Positions 1 through 7,422 of a stretch of DNA of 13,838 nt are shown here, in pieces. Source of the stretch: Ruminococcaceae bacterium UBA7030 (GTDB taxonomy: Bacteria; Bacillota; Clostridia; Oscillospirales; Acutalibacteraceae); assembly GCA_002494125.1 (NCBI GenBank), contig DLBD01000094.1, forward strand, positions 1 to 13,838, read 5' to 3'. The notes below the pieces were generated by a model. It was not told the DNA's origin and made no database searches. It saw nothing but the letters and a program-made list of their open reading frames with translations. A program made the translations under genes and the position numbers. Positions within the stretch are counted from its first letter, which is position 1. Every line of letters starts with the position of its first letter.

Positions 1-153
1 CTTTCTGCCGATATATGCATACTGACCGCTCTTCATTACAGCCTGCTTAGCTGTTTTGAAAAGACGATGCTTTCCGCCGTAGTAGCCTTTAGCTGCCTTT
101 AATACCTTTTTTCTTCTTTTACGAGTTGTTGTAGCACCCTTAATTCTTGCCAT
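1..153 (-). CDS. rplT: 50S ribosomal protein L20, partial (C-terminus beyond the window edge)
   Basis: The first 51 residues are present, beginning MARIKGATTTRKRRKK and continuing through KAAKGYYGGKHRLFKTAKQ, the highly conserved basic N-terminal extension of L20. L20 binds 23S rRNA early in large-subunit assembly and, in Bacillus and E. coli, is also the autoregulator of its own operon. The ATG at 153-151 is preceded by the strong site CTCGGAGGTAAT about 7 nt upstream, so the start is secure. It is the third gene of infC-rpmI-rplT, 35 nt after the rpmI stop. The family is usually about 115-120 residues, so more than half the protein is missing, cut by the window rather than by mutation. Confidence 0.97.
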   Translation of the reverse strand, partial: MARIKGATTTRKRRKKVLKAAKGYYGGKHRLFKTAKQAVMKSGQYAYIGRK

Positions 154-188
154 TTCAAATTACCTCCGAGTCTATATTTTCTTACTTA

Positions 189-386
189 TTATTTATATGG
201 AACAAGTCTCTTGCACTGCTTCTGATTTGTTACGTCAGCAACTGCAGTCTTGCGAAGATTTCTCTTACGCTTTGTTGACTTCTTTGTAAGAATGTGTGAG
301 GTATAAGCATGTGAACGCTTAACCTTGCCGCTCTTAGTTGTCTTGAAACGCTTTTTTGCACCGCTGTGTGTCTTGATTTTTGGCAT
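189..386 (-). CDS. rpmI: 50S ribosomal protein L35
   Basis: This is a complete 65-residue, very basic protein starting MPKIKTHSGAKKRFKTTKSG, the diagnostic L35 N-terminus, and ending in the usual short KRLVPYK-like tail. Length matches the family (about 64-66). L35 is a large-subunit protein buried in 23S rRNA. The ATG at 386-384 has the ribosome binding site CGGAGGT about 7 nt upstream. It lies 23 nt downstream of infC and 35 nt upstream of rplT, with no promoter or terminator visible in either gap, so it is transcribed as the middle gene of the infC-rpmI-rplT operon. Confidence 0.98.
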   Translation of the reverse strand: MPKIKTHSGAKKRFKTTKSGKVKRSHAYTSHILTKKSTKRKRNLRKTAVADVTNQKQCKRLVPYK

Positions 387-409
387 AATATTTACCTCCG
401 TATAATAAA

Positions 410-925
410 TTATTTGCTTTTAGGCGAAAGGAACATAAGCACCTGCCTGCCTTCGAGCTTAGGCGCTTTATCAACATTTGCCTCCTCCTCAAGCTGAGAA
501 GCGAAGCGATTCATATTCTCAACAGCAAGGTCTGAATGAGTCATCATTCTGCCCTTAAGCCTGATAGAAACCTTAAGCTTATGGCCTGAAGCAAGAAACT
601 TCTTAGCCTGATTTAACTTAGTGTTGAAATCACCGACGTCAATAGTTACTGACAAACGAATTTCTTTCATTTCAAGCTGCTTTTGGTTTTTGCGATTTTC
701 CTTTTCCCTCTTTGCTTTTTCATAACGATACTTTGAATAGTCCATTATTTTGCAAACAGGCGGCTTTGCCTGAGGGGCAATCTTAACTAAATCAAGATCA
801 TTATCCTCGGCAATTTTAAGCGCTTCTTTTGCGCTCATAATACCAAGCTGCTCTCCGTCTGCGGAAATTACACGCAGTTCCTTGTCCTTGATTTCATCAT
901 TAATTTGCTGTGTTTCCTTGCTGAT
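410..925 (-). CDS. infC: Translation initiation factor IF-3, probable ATC start
   Basis: IF-3 binds the 30S subunit, prevents premature joining of 50S and proofreads the start codon. The frame shows the N-domain (QQINDEI, then LGIMSAKEAL), the linker region AKPPVCKIMDYSKYRYE, the lysine-rich helix KENRKNQKQLEMKEIRLS, and the C-domain (DFNTKLNQAKKFL, KVSIRLKGRMMTH). An in-frame GTG lies at 934-932, but it forms the 3' end of the only Shine-Dalgarno sequence, AAGAGGTG (939-932), so it has no binding site of its own. Six bases after that site comes ATC (925-923), ideally placed, giving a 171-residue protein (SKETQQIN...). infC genes are known for AUU/AUC-type starts that allow IF-3 autoregulation. 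If the GTG is used instead, the protein is 174 residues and the gene ends at 934. Confidence 0.96.
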   Translation of the reverse strand: MSKETQQINDEIKDKELRVISADGEQLGIMSAKEALKIAEDNDLDLVKIAPQAKPPVCKIMDYSKYRYEKAKREKENRKNQKQLEMKEIRLSVTIDVGDFNTKLNQAKKFLASGHKLKVSIRLKGRMMTHSDLAVENMNRFASQLEEEANVDKAPKLEGRQVLMFLSPKSK

Positions 926-952
926 AAATAACACCTCTTAAAAAATATTAGC

Positions 953-981
953 AAAAAAGTGCGAACGCAAAACGCCCGCAC
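953..981 (-). terminator. Attenuator (intrinsic terminator) in the infC leader
   Basis: On the minus strand a 9-bp stem, GTGCGGGCG paired with CGTTCGCAC (two G-U pairs), closes a TTTTG loop and is followed at once by TTTTTT. It sits between the promoter and the infC ribosome binding site, so it must act as a conditional terminator and not as the end of a transcription unit. GAACGCA at 1045-1039 is perfectly complementary to TGCGTTC at 969-963, inside the loop and 3' arm, and could serve as an antiterminator. Confidence 0.85.
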
Positions 982-1056
982 TCAATAATTACCAACAGTA
1001 AATATTGCCCTTTTCACCAACGCTTAAGGGGAGAACGATGCGTTCTTCTTTATTGT
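953..1056 (-). promoter_or_regulatory. Structured leader RNA of the infC-rpmI-rplT operon (probable L20-type leader)
   Basis: The leader between the predicted transcription start and infC contains several consecutive hairpins on the minus strand. One is AGAACG-CAT-CGTTCT (1046-1032). The next is CCCTT paired with AAGGG (1030-1008). A third has arms CAATATTTAC and GTAATTATTG around a TGTTG loop (1007-983, one mismatch). The attenuator at 981-953 follows. In Bacillus, L20 binds the leader of this same operon and promotes premature termination. The layout here (promoter, multi-stem leader, terminator, infC) is the same. I assign L20 as the ligand from operon position, not from a recognised binding motif. 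Confidence 0.7.
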
Positions 1057-1062
1057 GAAGAT

Positions 1063-1091
1063 ATATTACCACACCTCAATAAAGATGTCAA
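1063..1091 (-). promoter_or_regulatory. Sigma-A promoter of the infC operon
   Basis: Minus-strand TTGACA (1091-1086), a 17-nt spacer, then TAATAT (1068-1063): a perfect -35, optimal spacing and a 5/6 match to TATAAT. Transcription should start near 1056, directly ahead of the structured leader. The -35 hexamer contains the TGA stop codon (1090-1088) of the upstream acyltransferase gene. Confidence 0.9.
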
Positions 1092-2164
1092 GAATTATTT
1101 TTTCTCTTTCTTTTTCTGAAAAGATTATAAAATAAATCTATAAGCATACCGATCCCGATCGACATAAGAAGAATAAGAACAATCGTTACGGCATCGCTTA
1201 TTCCGGTTCTGTTATTGCCTATAATATCCCTTGCAAAATTCTGGCACAGATATACGCTGAGGCTTATTCTTCCGAGATAGGATACAAAACGGCTTTGGTA
1301 AAACTTCGAGTTGTAATTTCTCGCAAAGCTTATTGCCATAGCAAGAGCAGTGAAATATACAAAATATCCTTCAAGCGCAAATTCCATTGAGGAGAAGGTA
1401 AAGTAGATTACAAACGCCCATGAAGCATCCTCTAAAACAGCAAGCCAAATCCACTGTTTTTTTGAAAAGCCGTGCTTCTTAATCTGCTCGCTCACAAAGA
1501 ATACAAACACGCCCAAAAGCACGACAGCAAAACCCCTAAGGTTACAGATATAAGTATAGCTGCCCCATGTTCTGTAACCGGGCATTGCGCCGTAAGTGTA
1601 AAGCATATAGCCTATCAGCATGCTTGACAAAACGGGTGCAACAACATGCACCATCATATCATACCATTTCCTTAAAAGCGGGTAGATAATGGCAAGCGCA
1701 AGAAGCATTGAGCAAATATACCATTCAATAGAAATAAGGTCAACGGATTTAATGCCCGTACGCTGAAGGAAAAACCAGCTCGGAATTGAAAGACCGAGAT
1801 CATTCCAGAACACTGTTGCATTTTCACTTAAGAATATCATAGAGATAACCATTAACACACAGGCAATAATATGATATGGAAACACCCTCTTGATTTTTCT
1901 TAATACAAATGAATATGTATCCTTGCCTATTGCAGTTGAAGAGCCTTGCATCTTTTTAGCCGTTTTCGCCGCAAGATAGCCGGAAAGGAGAAAGAAAAAT
2001 TCAACGCCGCTTCTGCCGTGAGCAAACACGGAAAAGGCGGGAGTTAAAATATTATTGTCGCCAAGGACATCCCCTCCCGCATGGTAAACGACAACGCTCA
2101 AGCAGAAGAAAAACCTCAAAAGCTCTATCTTTCCGTTTTTATAAGTTTTAGTTAAATCAGCCAT
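1088..2164 (-). CDS. Acyltransferase-3 family integral membrane protein
   Basis: This is a 358-residue polytopic membrane protein of the acyltransferase-3 family (PF01757; OafA/NolL/WecH type), which O-acylates sugars, peptidoglycan, teichoic acids or exopolysaccharide at the membrane. The N-terminal signature is clear: ELLRFFFCLSVVVYHAGG at about 14-31, with the conserved Arg in helix 1 and the likely catalytic His28. It is followed by GRSGVEFFFLLSGYLAA at 50-66, the classical GVE.FF.LSG motif. About ten hydrophobic segments follow and the tail is strongly basic (FRKRKRKNNS). The start ATG overlaps the mltG stop by 8 nt (ATGGCTGA), with AAAGGA about 10 nt upstream, so translation is probably coupled. 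It is the last gene of the GNAT-mltG operon. No terminator separates it from the infC promoter. The acyl acceptor cannot be predicted. Confidence 0.9.
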   Translation of the reverse strand: MADLTKTYKNGKIELLRFFFCLSVVVYHAGGDVLGDNNILTPAFSVFAHGRSGVEFFFLLSGYLAAKTAKKMQGSSTAIGKDTYSFVLRKIKRVFPYHIIACVLMVISMIFLSENATVFWNDLGLSIPSWFFLQRTGIKSVDLISIEWYICSMLLALAIIYPLLRKWYDMMVHVVAPVLSSMLIGYMLYTYGAMPGYRTWGSYTYICNLRGFAVVLLGVFVFFVSEQIKKHGFSKKQWIWLAVLEDASWAFVIYFTFSSMEFALEGYFVYFTALAMAISFARNYNSKFYQSRFVSYLGRISLSVYLCQNFARDIIGNNRTGISDAVTIVLILLMSIGIGMLIDLFYNLFRKRKRKNNS

Positions 2165-3215
2165 TAGTATTGGTATCCTTTAATTTCTCCCACTGGGATG
2201 AAAAGTCGTTATAACTGTCGGTGAAATAAAAATCAGAACCATTATTATATGAGAAGAAGAACATATAACCTGTGTCATTATGATTTACAACTGCGTCGAT
2301 ATTACTTATTCCCGGATTACATATAGGACCGCTTGGAAGAGCAGAACATTTATATGTATTATACGATGTTACAATCTCATCTGAAAAGCCTGCTTCGCGA
2401 AGGGCGTTTCCGTAGTCGATTGTGACGTCGGACTGAAGCTGGGTTGAGGAGTTAAGTCTGTTAACAAACACTGAGGCGATATCCTGTGCGACACCCTGAC
2501 CGAGTGTTTCTTTTTCAACCACTGACGCAAGTGTTACAAGCTCATAAAGAGTCATATTATTTTTGCTGCAATAATCTGTCCAGCTGCTATCAAGCCTTGA
2601 TGAAAACGCGCCGAGCATTTCCTTAACTACATCAGCTGCATCGGAGTTTTCGCCAAAGTCGTAGGTCGCAGGGAAAAGAAAACCTTCAAGCTCATAAGCC
2701 ACAGTGTTACTTTCAGGAAAATCCTTTAAAAAGGTAAAGCTGTCTTCATATGGGTCTTTAGTTTTGCACGCCTCAAGAAATGAGACAGACGAGCAGATAT
2801 TATTATTTTCAAGTGTTTTTGCAATATCAAAAACATTGTAACCTTCAGGAATAACAACCTTTATTGTTGTGTGAGATACGTCTGGATTTTGAAGCTTTTC
2901 GGCAATCTCCTCATAGCTCATTCCTGCAGTTAAAAGGTATTCGCCGTTAATATACTTGAAATCGGGATAATGCTTATCCATCCACGACGACCAGACAGAG
3001 TCATTAATAACAATACCGTTATTATACAGCTTTTGCGATACATCGTACTGAAAATCAGATTTTTCAATTATAAGCGTATATTCGGTTTTATCGTCAGGAT
3101 TTCCTTTAATATCTGCATTTATCTTACCGTAAACATAGTAACCCCCCACAAATAAAACAGCAAGAAGAATCACGATAAGCAACGCAATAATTCCTTTATT
3201 ACTTTTCTTTGACAT
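2157..3215 (-). CDS. mltG: Endolytic murein transglycosylase MltG (YceG-like)
   Basis: MltG cleaves nascent peptidoglycan glycan strands next to the membrane and is thought to release or terminate growing chains. The 352-residue product has a short basic N-terminus (MSKKSNKG), one membrane anchor at about 8-30, then the extracytoplasmic YceG domain. VTLASVVEKETLG at about 227-239 carries the catalytic glutamate (about E234, equivalent to E. coli E218). LQSDVTIDYG and YNTYKCSALPSGPICNPG match the conserved substrate-groove segments. Reading is open to a start at 3248, but AAGGGGG lies 7 nt before the ATG at 3215, so I place the start there and exclude MLRLKALRGIN. The gene overlaps the GNAT gene upstream by 17 nt and the acyltransferase downstream by 8 nt. 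Confidence 0.95.
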   Translation of the reverse strand: MSKKSNKGIIALLIVILLAVLFVGGYYVYGKINADIKGNPDDKTEYTLIIEKSDFQYDVSQKLYNNGIVINDSVWSSWMDKHYPDFKYINGEYLLTAGMSYEEIAEKLQNPDVSHTTIKVVIPEGYNVFDIAKTLENNNICSSVSFLEACKTKDPYEDSFTFLKDFPESNTVAYELEGFLFPATYDFGENSDAADVVKEMLGAFSSRLDSSWTDYCSKNNMTLYELVTLASVVEKETLGQGVAQDIASVFVNRLNSSTQLQSDVTIDYGNALREAGFSDEIVTSYNTYKCSALPSGPICNPGISNIDAVVNHNDTGYMFFFSYNNGSDFYFTDSYNDFSSQWEKLKDTNTNG

Positions 3216-3669
3216 ATTTATCCCCCTTAAAGCTTTCAGGCGTAACAATCATCGGAAGATGAACAATGCCCCTGTCAATAAGCTCATCACCGCAAACGGT
3301 AAAGCCGAGCTTTTCATAAAAGCCGACAGCGTGTTTTTGCGATTCAAGATAGACCACATTCTCTCCGCTTTCAAAAATTCTTTTGACGGCAGAACTTACT
3401 ATTACAGCGCCGTAGTGCTTGCCTCTACATTCCTTCATAACGGCAATTCTGCCTATTTTTATATGCTCCGGCATATATGCAATTCGCATCGTGGCAACAG
3501 GTCTTTCATCTTCTAAAAGGACAAGAAAATCTGTGTCAGCGCTGAAATCATAAGAATCAGATTCCTCTTCAGCACTTATGCCCTGCTCGTTGATAAATAC
3601 ACAATCCCTGACCTCTCTTACAAGTCTGAAATTATCTGCATTATACTTTGTAGAAATGATTTTTAACAT
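3199..3669 (-). CDS. GNAT family N-acetyltransferase (ElaA/YjcF-like)
   Basis: This 156-residue single-domain acetyltransferase would transfer an acetyl group from acetyl-CoA to an unknown amine. The N-terminal part REVRDCVFINEQGISAEEESDSYD is the VR..VF..EQ....E.D pattern typical of the ElaA/YjcF branch. IGRIAVMKECRGKHYGAVIVSSAVK is motif A, with the R/Q-x-x-G-x-G/A acetyl-CoA loop (here RGKHYG). KHAVGFYEKLGF is motif B. An in-frame GTG at 3675 exists, but GGAG lies 5 nt before the ATG at 3669 and overlaps that GTG, so ATG is preferred. It is the first gene of the GNAT-mltG-acyltransferase operon and its 3' end overlaps mltG by 17 nt. The substrate is unknown. Confidence 0.9.
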   Translation of the reverse strand: MLKIISTKYNADNFRLVREVRDCVFINEQGISAEEESDSYDFSADTDFLVLLEDERPVATMRIAYMPEHIKIGRIAVMKECRGKHYGAVIVSSAVKRIFESGENVVYLESQKHAVGFYEKLGFTVCGDELIDRGIVHLPMIVTPESFKGDKYVKEK

Positions 3670-3697
3670 AAGCACTCCAAAACAATAATTTATCTAT

Positions 3698-3706
3698 ATA
3701 ATAACA
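3698..3706 (-). promoter_or_regulatory. Putative extended -10 promoter of the GNAT-mltG operon
   Basis: The minus strand reads TG-T-TATTAT, an extended -10 element, about 30 nt upstream of the GNAT ribosome binding site. Only a poor -35 (TTGCAT, 16 nt upstream) is visible, and it abuts the T-tract of the YfhO-gene terminator. The call rests mainly on the -10 and on the gene arrangement. Confidence 0.5.
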
Positions 3707-3726
3707 TATTAATAAAAAAATGCAAC

Positions 3727-3756
3727 AAAAAAGGAAACGGCTATCCGTTTCCTTTT
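3727..3756 (-). terminator. Intrinsic terminator after the YfhO-family gene
   Basis: The minus strand shows a 10-bp perfect stem (AAGGAAACGG with CCGTTTCCTT, extendable to 12 bp) closing an ATAG tetraloop and ending in TTTTTTG. It begins 9 nt after the TAA of the YfhO-family gene and separates it from the GNAT-mltG operon. Confidence 0.9.
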
Positions 3757-3764
3757 AATCTTAC

Positions 3765-6449
3765 TTAATTACTTTTGCGTTTTTTATTTTTATGCTCTGT
3801 TACGGCAAACATTGCTGCAAACGAGAGAACACCTGCCGCACTTAAAAGAATTCCGTAATTAAGGTACGGCGTTTTATAAGTAAGCACTATTTCATGCTCG
3901 CCCTTGCTTACGGTAAGCGCACTCATCATAGTATTTGCCTGAAGAAGTTCAACCTTTTCTCCGTCGACATATGCACTCCAGCCGCTGCTATAAGGAATGG
4001 ACAGACATATGATTTTGTCCTCGTCACAGGTGATGTCCGTCTTAATCCTGTCTGTTGCCACTGTAAAATCATTAATCTCAATGCTTTTGAGTGAGCCCAG
4101 CTGTGACTGATAGCTGTCAAGCGGCTGACAAATGATTTCAATATCAGAAAGGTTATATTTTCCTATACTATCAAAGCTTATTTCAACTGATGTAACAGCT
4201 TTCTCATGATAGCCGAGATTTACGCTGTACATCTCTCTTCCGTCGTAGCGGGAGTTATTGATATTTAGCGGTTTAACAGAGCATTTATTGTGATTTTCTT
4301 CTCCTGAGTACGGAGTGAAAATCATTGTATACATATTGATTGAACTGTCATCAATCGGAGTTGCACCGTTATTTTTGAAGCGGAAATATGTTTCGCTGTT
4401 ATCAACACCGCTGAAAGTGTAAAGAAGCTTTGCATCCTTGTTATTTACAATTATTTCGTCGCCGTTAACCTCAATACCCTTTGTAGCAAAAATGCGGTAG
4501 TCAAGCGAAGTGCTCGTGGTATCAGGCTTTACCTTTTCAAAGCCGTCAACATCTTTTTCAAGAAGTACGCTTGACATAATAGCGTTCTGCTTGTCAACAG
4601 CGTTTAACGAGTCATAATCCTCTCTTGTGATATAGTCGGAATATGACAGCACGATAGGCAGACTGTAGTTGTTTACAAAAAGGTCATTGTCGTTAAGGAC
4701 ATTCCTTGATACGACATCATATCCGTAAGGAAGTCTGCCGGAGAACTTTTCACTGTAATACTTTACTCCGAGAAGCGAATTCAGCTGGGTTCTTCTGTCA
4801 AGATTCTGATACTGATAAAGGAAGGTATACGGCATCTCCATCTCGGCAAGGAATTGCGAAATGTTAGGGTTTTGAATACTCCAGTAAAACGACGTGCCGT
4901 TTGTGTCAAATATCATATCACGATTATAGTCGGCGCCGTCAGTATTATGGGTGTATCTGTAAAAGCTCAAGTCGTCGCTTGCGTTTCTAACAGATTTGCC
5001 GTAGGTCTTCGTAAACTCATCCTCGACGTATTGCGCATCGGCAAACTTTTCAATAAATTGTTGGTTTTCTTCAGAGTCGAAATAGAGAAAGCTGTTTGCA
5101 CATATTGTTACAACTGCAAGCGAAACACCGATAATGCTCTTAACTGTTTTGTTTATATCGGTAGAAAGAACGAGAGCAAATATCAGCATGCACGAGCAAG
5201 CAATAAGCACGTCAATAATAATGTTCTTACTTGTGATAAGGACAACCGCAATATAGACAACCGATGTTATTGCTACGGTGAGCTTCTGCTTCAGGGACAG
5301 GGACATAATATATCCCCACTCGGAAGCGATAACATATGATATTACCATAGCATATGCCCACACCCAGCGATTTGCAGGGTATGAAAAGCCATTCATAACA
5401 AGTGCGGTAATCGGCAGAAGAAGAAGTACGGTCGAAATTACAAAAAGAGCTTTTTCGGCAGTATTCTTCTTTTTCTTTGTGAAGAGTACCGCAAGAACGG
5501 GTATCGAAATACTTGAATATCCCAAAAGAGTCTGTGACGCTTTTAACACTGAATTTGAAACAATCAGAGATGAAGGGAATCTGAGATAAACCCCGATTGA
5601 GTAAAGAATCGGTAATGAAAGCTTTGCGCCGCCTCTTGTGTCGCTTAAAAATGCAATTGCAACCGGAATGAGAATTGCAGAGCTCATAAGCAATCCGACT
5701 GCTGAAGGAACAGCAATTCTTACAAGTGCTGAGAAGATATTCTTAAAACTCTTTTTATAAAGTACAAAGAGCCTTACAAGAGAATATACTACAGTTACTA
5801 TTACAAGCATATAGAAGAAATAGAAATTACTTATTGCGCTTATAAATACTATAACTGCAAGAAGATACGGTCTTTTTTTCTCAATAACAAGATCAACGCC
5901 AAATAAAAGAAGCGGAAGATAAATCATCGGATTGAGGAAAAACGGATGCATTGTGCCGAAATTCAGCGAATATGTCGCAAGCACATAGCAAAGTGCACCG
6001 GTAAGGATACCCGCACGGCTTTTTACACCCTTGTGAGCACAGAACAGGGAAAAGCTCAATCCTGCAAGCCAGAGTCTGAATATCATAAGGAATTCATAAG
6101 CACGACGTGCAAATCTTATAGGCACAATAACCGAAATAAGATTTAGCGGGTCACCTATAACATAATAGTTAAGCGTCTGTAAAATATCACCGCCGAATCC
6201 TATACCGAAGCTGAAACTCGGTATAGTCAGGGATTTTGAAACAACTATACCTTTAACAAGCTCTCTTACGTACTTTCCAAAATAAACAAAAGCAACATAA
6301 TGCTGTCTTAATCCGTCACTTGAAATAAGCGTTTTCCCACTGATATAAAAGCAGCAAAACGCAACCGCAGAGCATATCAAAAATAAAACTGTATAAAAGA
6401 CTAAAAATACCGCTGACCTTTTCAGCGTATTCTTACGTGATTGATTCAT
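3765..6449 (-). CDS. YfhO-family integral membrane protein (putative GT-C glycosyltransferase)
   Basis: This 894-residue protein has the YfhO architecture (PF09586). The first helix is at about 13-35. An extracytoplasmic acidic loop SDGLRQHY (44-51) follows, the family's DG.RQ motif and the likely catalytic aspartate region of a GT-C fold. Roughly a dozen hydrophobic segments extend to about 455, including the conserved NRWVWAY (360-366). Then come a large extracytoplasmic beta-rich domain (about 456-864), one last helix (866-885) and a basic cytoplasmic tail (KNKKRKSN). In Bacillus and Listeria, YfhO-type proteins move sugars from undecaprenyl-phosphate donors onto lipoteichoic acid. The acceptor here is unknown, and no donor-making CsbB-like synthase is adjacent. 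The start ATG has AGAGG about 6 nt upstream. It is transcribed alone, with its own promoter and terminator. Confidence 0.9.
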   Translation of the reverse strand: MNQSRKNTLKRSAVFLVFYTVLFLICSAVAFCCFYISGKTLISSDGLRQHYVAFVYFGKYVRELVKGIVVSKSLTIPSFSFGIGFGGDILQTLNYYVIGDPLNLISVIVPIRFARRAYEFLMIFRLWLAGLSFSLFCAHKGVKSRAGILTGALCYVLATYSLNFGTMHPFFLNPMIYLPLLLFGVDLVIEKKRPYLLAVIVFISAISNFYFFYMLVIVTVVYSLVRLFVLYKKSFKNIFSALVRIAVPSAVGLLMSSAILIPVAIAFLSDTRGGAKLSLPILYSIGVYLRFPSSLIVSNSVLKASQTLLGYSSISIPVLAVLFTKKKKNTAEKALFVISTVLLLLPITALVMNGFSYPANRWVWAYAMVISYVIASEWGYIMSLSLKQKLTVAITSVVYIAVVLITSKNIIIDVLIACSCMLIFALVLSTDINKTVKSIIGVSLAVVTICANSFLYFDSEENQQFIEKFADAQYVEDEFTKTYGKSVRNASDDLSFYRYTHNTDGADYNRDMIFDTNGTSFYWSIQNPNISQFLAEMEMPYTFLYQYQNLDRRTQLNSLLGVKYYSEKFSGRLPYGYDVVSRNVLNDNDLFVNNYSLPIVLSYSDYITREDYDSLNAVDKQNAIMSSVLLEKDVDGFEKVKPDTTSTSLDYRIFATKGIEVNGDEIIVNNKDAKLLYTFSGVDNSETYFRFKNNGATPIDDSSINMYTMIFTPYSGEENHNKCSVKPLNINNSRYDGREMYSVNLGYHEKAVTSVEISFDSIGKYNLSDIEIICQPLDSYQSQLGSLKSIEINDFTVATDRIKTDITCDEDKIICLSIPYSSGWSAYVDGEKVELLQANTMMSALTVSKGEHEIVLTYKTPYLNYGILLSAAGVLSFAAMFAVTEHKNKKRKSN

Positions 6450-6479
6450 TTCCTACCTCTCAATTTTTAATTTCAGTAT

Positions 6480-6508
6480 AGTTTATTAGATTAGTTACTT
6501 ATTGTCAA
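6480..6508 (-). promoter_or_regulatory. Sigma-A promoter of the YfhO-family gene
   Basis: Minus strand: TTGACA (6508-6503), a 17-nt spacer, TAAACT (6485-6480). The -35 is perfect, the spacing optimal and the -10 matches 4/6. It lies about 31 nt before the start codon. Confidence 0.8.
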
Positions 6509-6520
6509 GTAAAACTAATC
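6489..6520 (-). promoter_or_regulatory. Imperfect palindrome over the -35 box of the YfhO-family gene (putative operator)
   Basis: A 32-bp interrupted inverted repeat: GATTAGT at one end mirrors ACTAATC at the other, and the inner blocks TACTT and AAGTA also pair, with two extra bases in one arm. The centre falls on the -35 hexamer TTGACA. A dimeric regulator bound here would block RNA polymerase. The function is inferred from position and symmetry only. Confidence 0.5.
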
Positions 6521-6563
6521 TTTTTAATTAAGATACCTAAAATTAAAAATGTGACATTTTTTC

Positions 6564-6592
6564 AAAAAATCGGGAGAAAAACTCTCCCGATT
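6564..6592 (-). terminator. Intrinsic terminator of the SCP2/transketolase operon
   Basis: The minus strand shows a 10-bp perfect stem (AATCGGGAGA with TCTCCCGATT) around a GTTTT loop, running directly into TTTTTT. It starts 3 nt after the stop codon of the last operon gene. The plus-strand side lacks a good T-tract, so it serves the minus-strand operon. Confidence 0.92.
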
Positions 6593-6594
6593 AA

Positions 6595-7392
6595 TTATTT
6601 TGCAAGGTCGCCGACAAGCATCATATAATCGCCAATCTGGACTCCGAATTCAGGTGCGCCTTCCATAATAAGCTGCTGATTTGCGGTCATCTGGAACATA
6701 TCGCCCGTTCCGAGAAGAATTTTAAGGGCGGAGGTTGCACAGTCGAATTTCATACAGAAGAAGGGTTTTGCTCTCTTGTACTCCCCTCTTCCCGCTCTTG
6801 ACTTACCTGCCTTCACTCTCATATAAGCGGTACATTCGGGATGTCCCTCAACAGCCCACTGATAGCAGCGGTCAGGAGATTTAAGCGCCCATTCGTGTAC
6901 TGCGGGATGTCCCATCTTATTAAGCTGGGATATACCCGATGAAAGCAAATAGAAATAGAGCTTACAAAGAAGAAGCGAAAGTTCTTCGTCATCCTCGGGA
7001 GGTTCTGTGATGTTAAGAAGTGATGACATTTTAAGAAGTACCATCATAAACTTCACAAACTTTCCGACTGACTTTATCTTGAATTTCGGAAGCTTACTCA
7101 TATCACCTTTCATAAAGGCATTCATCTTTTCCATTGATGAAAAAGCAAGTTCCCCGTCAATTTTCTTTTGTCCAAGATATTCACCGAGTTTAACAGACCA
7201 TTCGCCGTTTTCGACGATAAAATGAACAGCCTCTTTATCCTCGGCATTAACCCTTGCTGAAACCTGATATATAGCGTCAACGCCCTCAAACTTTTTATGA
7301 AGCTCGGGAACATCGGTTGCAATAGTTTTCATTAGCGGTAACGCAGCCGCCATAAACACTTTATTTGTGTAACGAGTTTCGTCACTTGCCAT
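6595..7392 (-). CDS. SCP2-like (sterol-carrier-type) domain protein, distal copy
   Basis: This soluble 265-residue protein has no signal peptide. I could not assign it firmly, but its layout resembles an SCP2-type hydrophobic-ligand carrier. The first half reads as alternating strands (VSARVNAEDKEAVHFIVENG) followed by the helix FSSMEKMNAFMKG (84-96). Then come an LPKFKIKS...FVKFMMVLLKMSSLL hydrophobic stretch, a middle helical region, and a C-terminal segment (KFDCATSALKILLGTGD.., then GAPEFGVQIGDYMMLVGDLA) like the SCP2 closing helix. The FSS.EK.NA block and overall plan are shared with the protein at 10630-11394, so the two look like diverged paralogs. It has AAAGGAG 9 nt before the ATG, lies 30 nt after the transketolase C-half gene, and is the last gene before the terminator. 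The ligand is unknown. Confidence 0.65.
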   Translation of the reverse strand: MASDETRYTNKVFMAAALPLMKTIATDVPELHKKFEGVDAIYQVSARVNAEDKEAVHFIVENGEWSVKLGEYLGQKKIDGELAFSSMEKMNAFMKGDMSKLPKFKIKSVGKFVKFMMVLLKMSSLLNITEPPEDDEELSLLLCKLYFYLLSSGISQLNKMGHPAVHEWALKSPDRCYQWAVEGHPECTAYMRVKAGKSRAGRGEYKRAKPFFCMKFDCATSALKILLGTGDMFQMTANQQLIMEGAPEFGVQIGDYMMLVGDLAK

Positions 7393-7422
7393 AATAATGC
7401 ACTCCTTTCTTTAAGATGAAAT

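Noticed and set aside
3216..3248. Longer mltG start giving the N-terminus MLRLKALRGIN
   Set aside because: A strong AAGGGGG site points to the ATG at 3215, and the extra residues are translated from the Shine-Dalgarno region itself.
4854..5339. Plus-strand 161-codon open frame inside the YfhO-family gene
   Set aside because: It lies wholly antisense to a well-supported membrane protein, has no ribosome binding site, and its translation is of low-complexity, unfamily-like composition.
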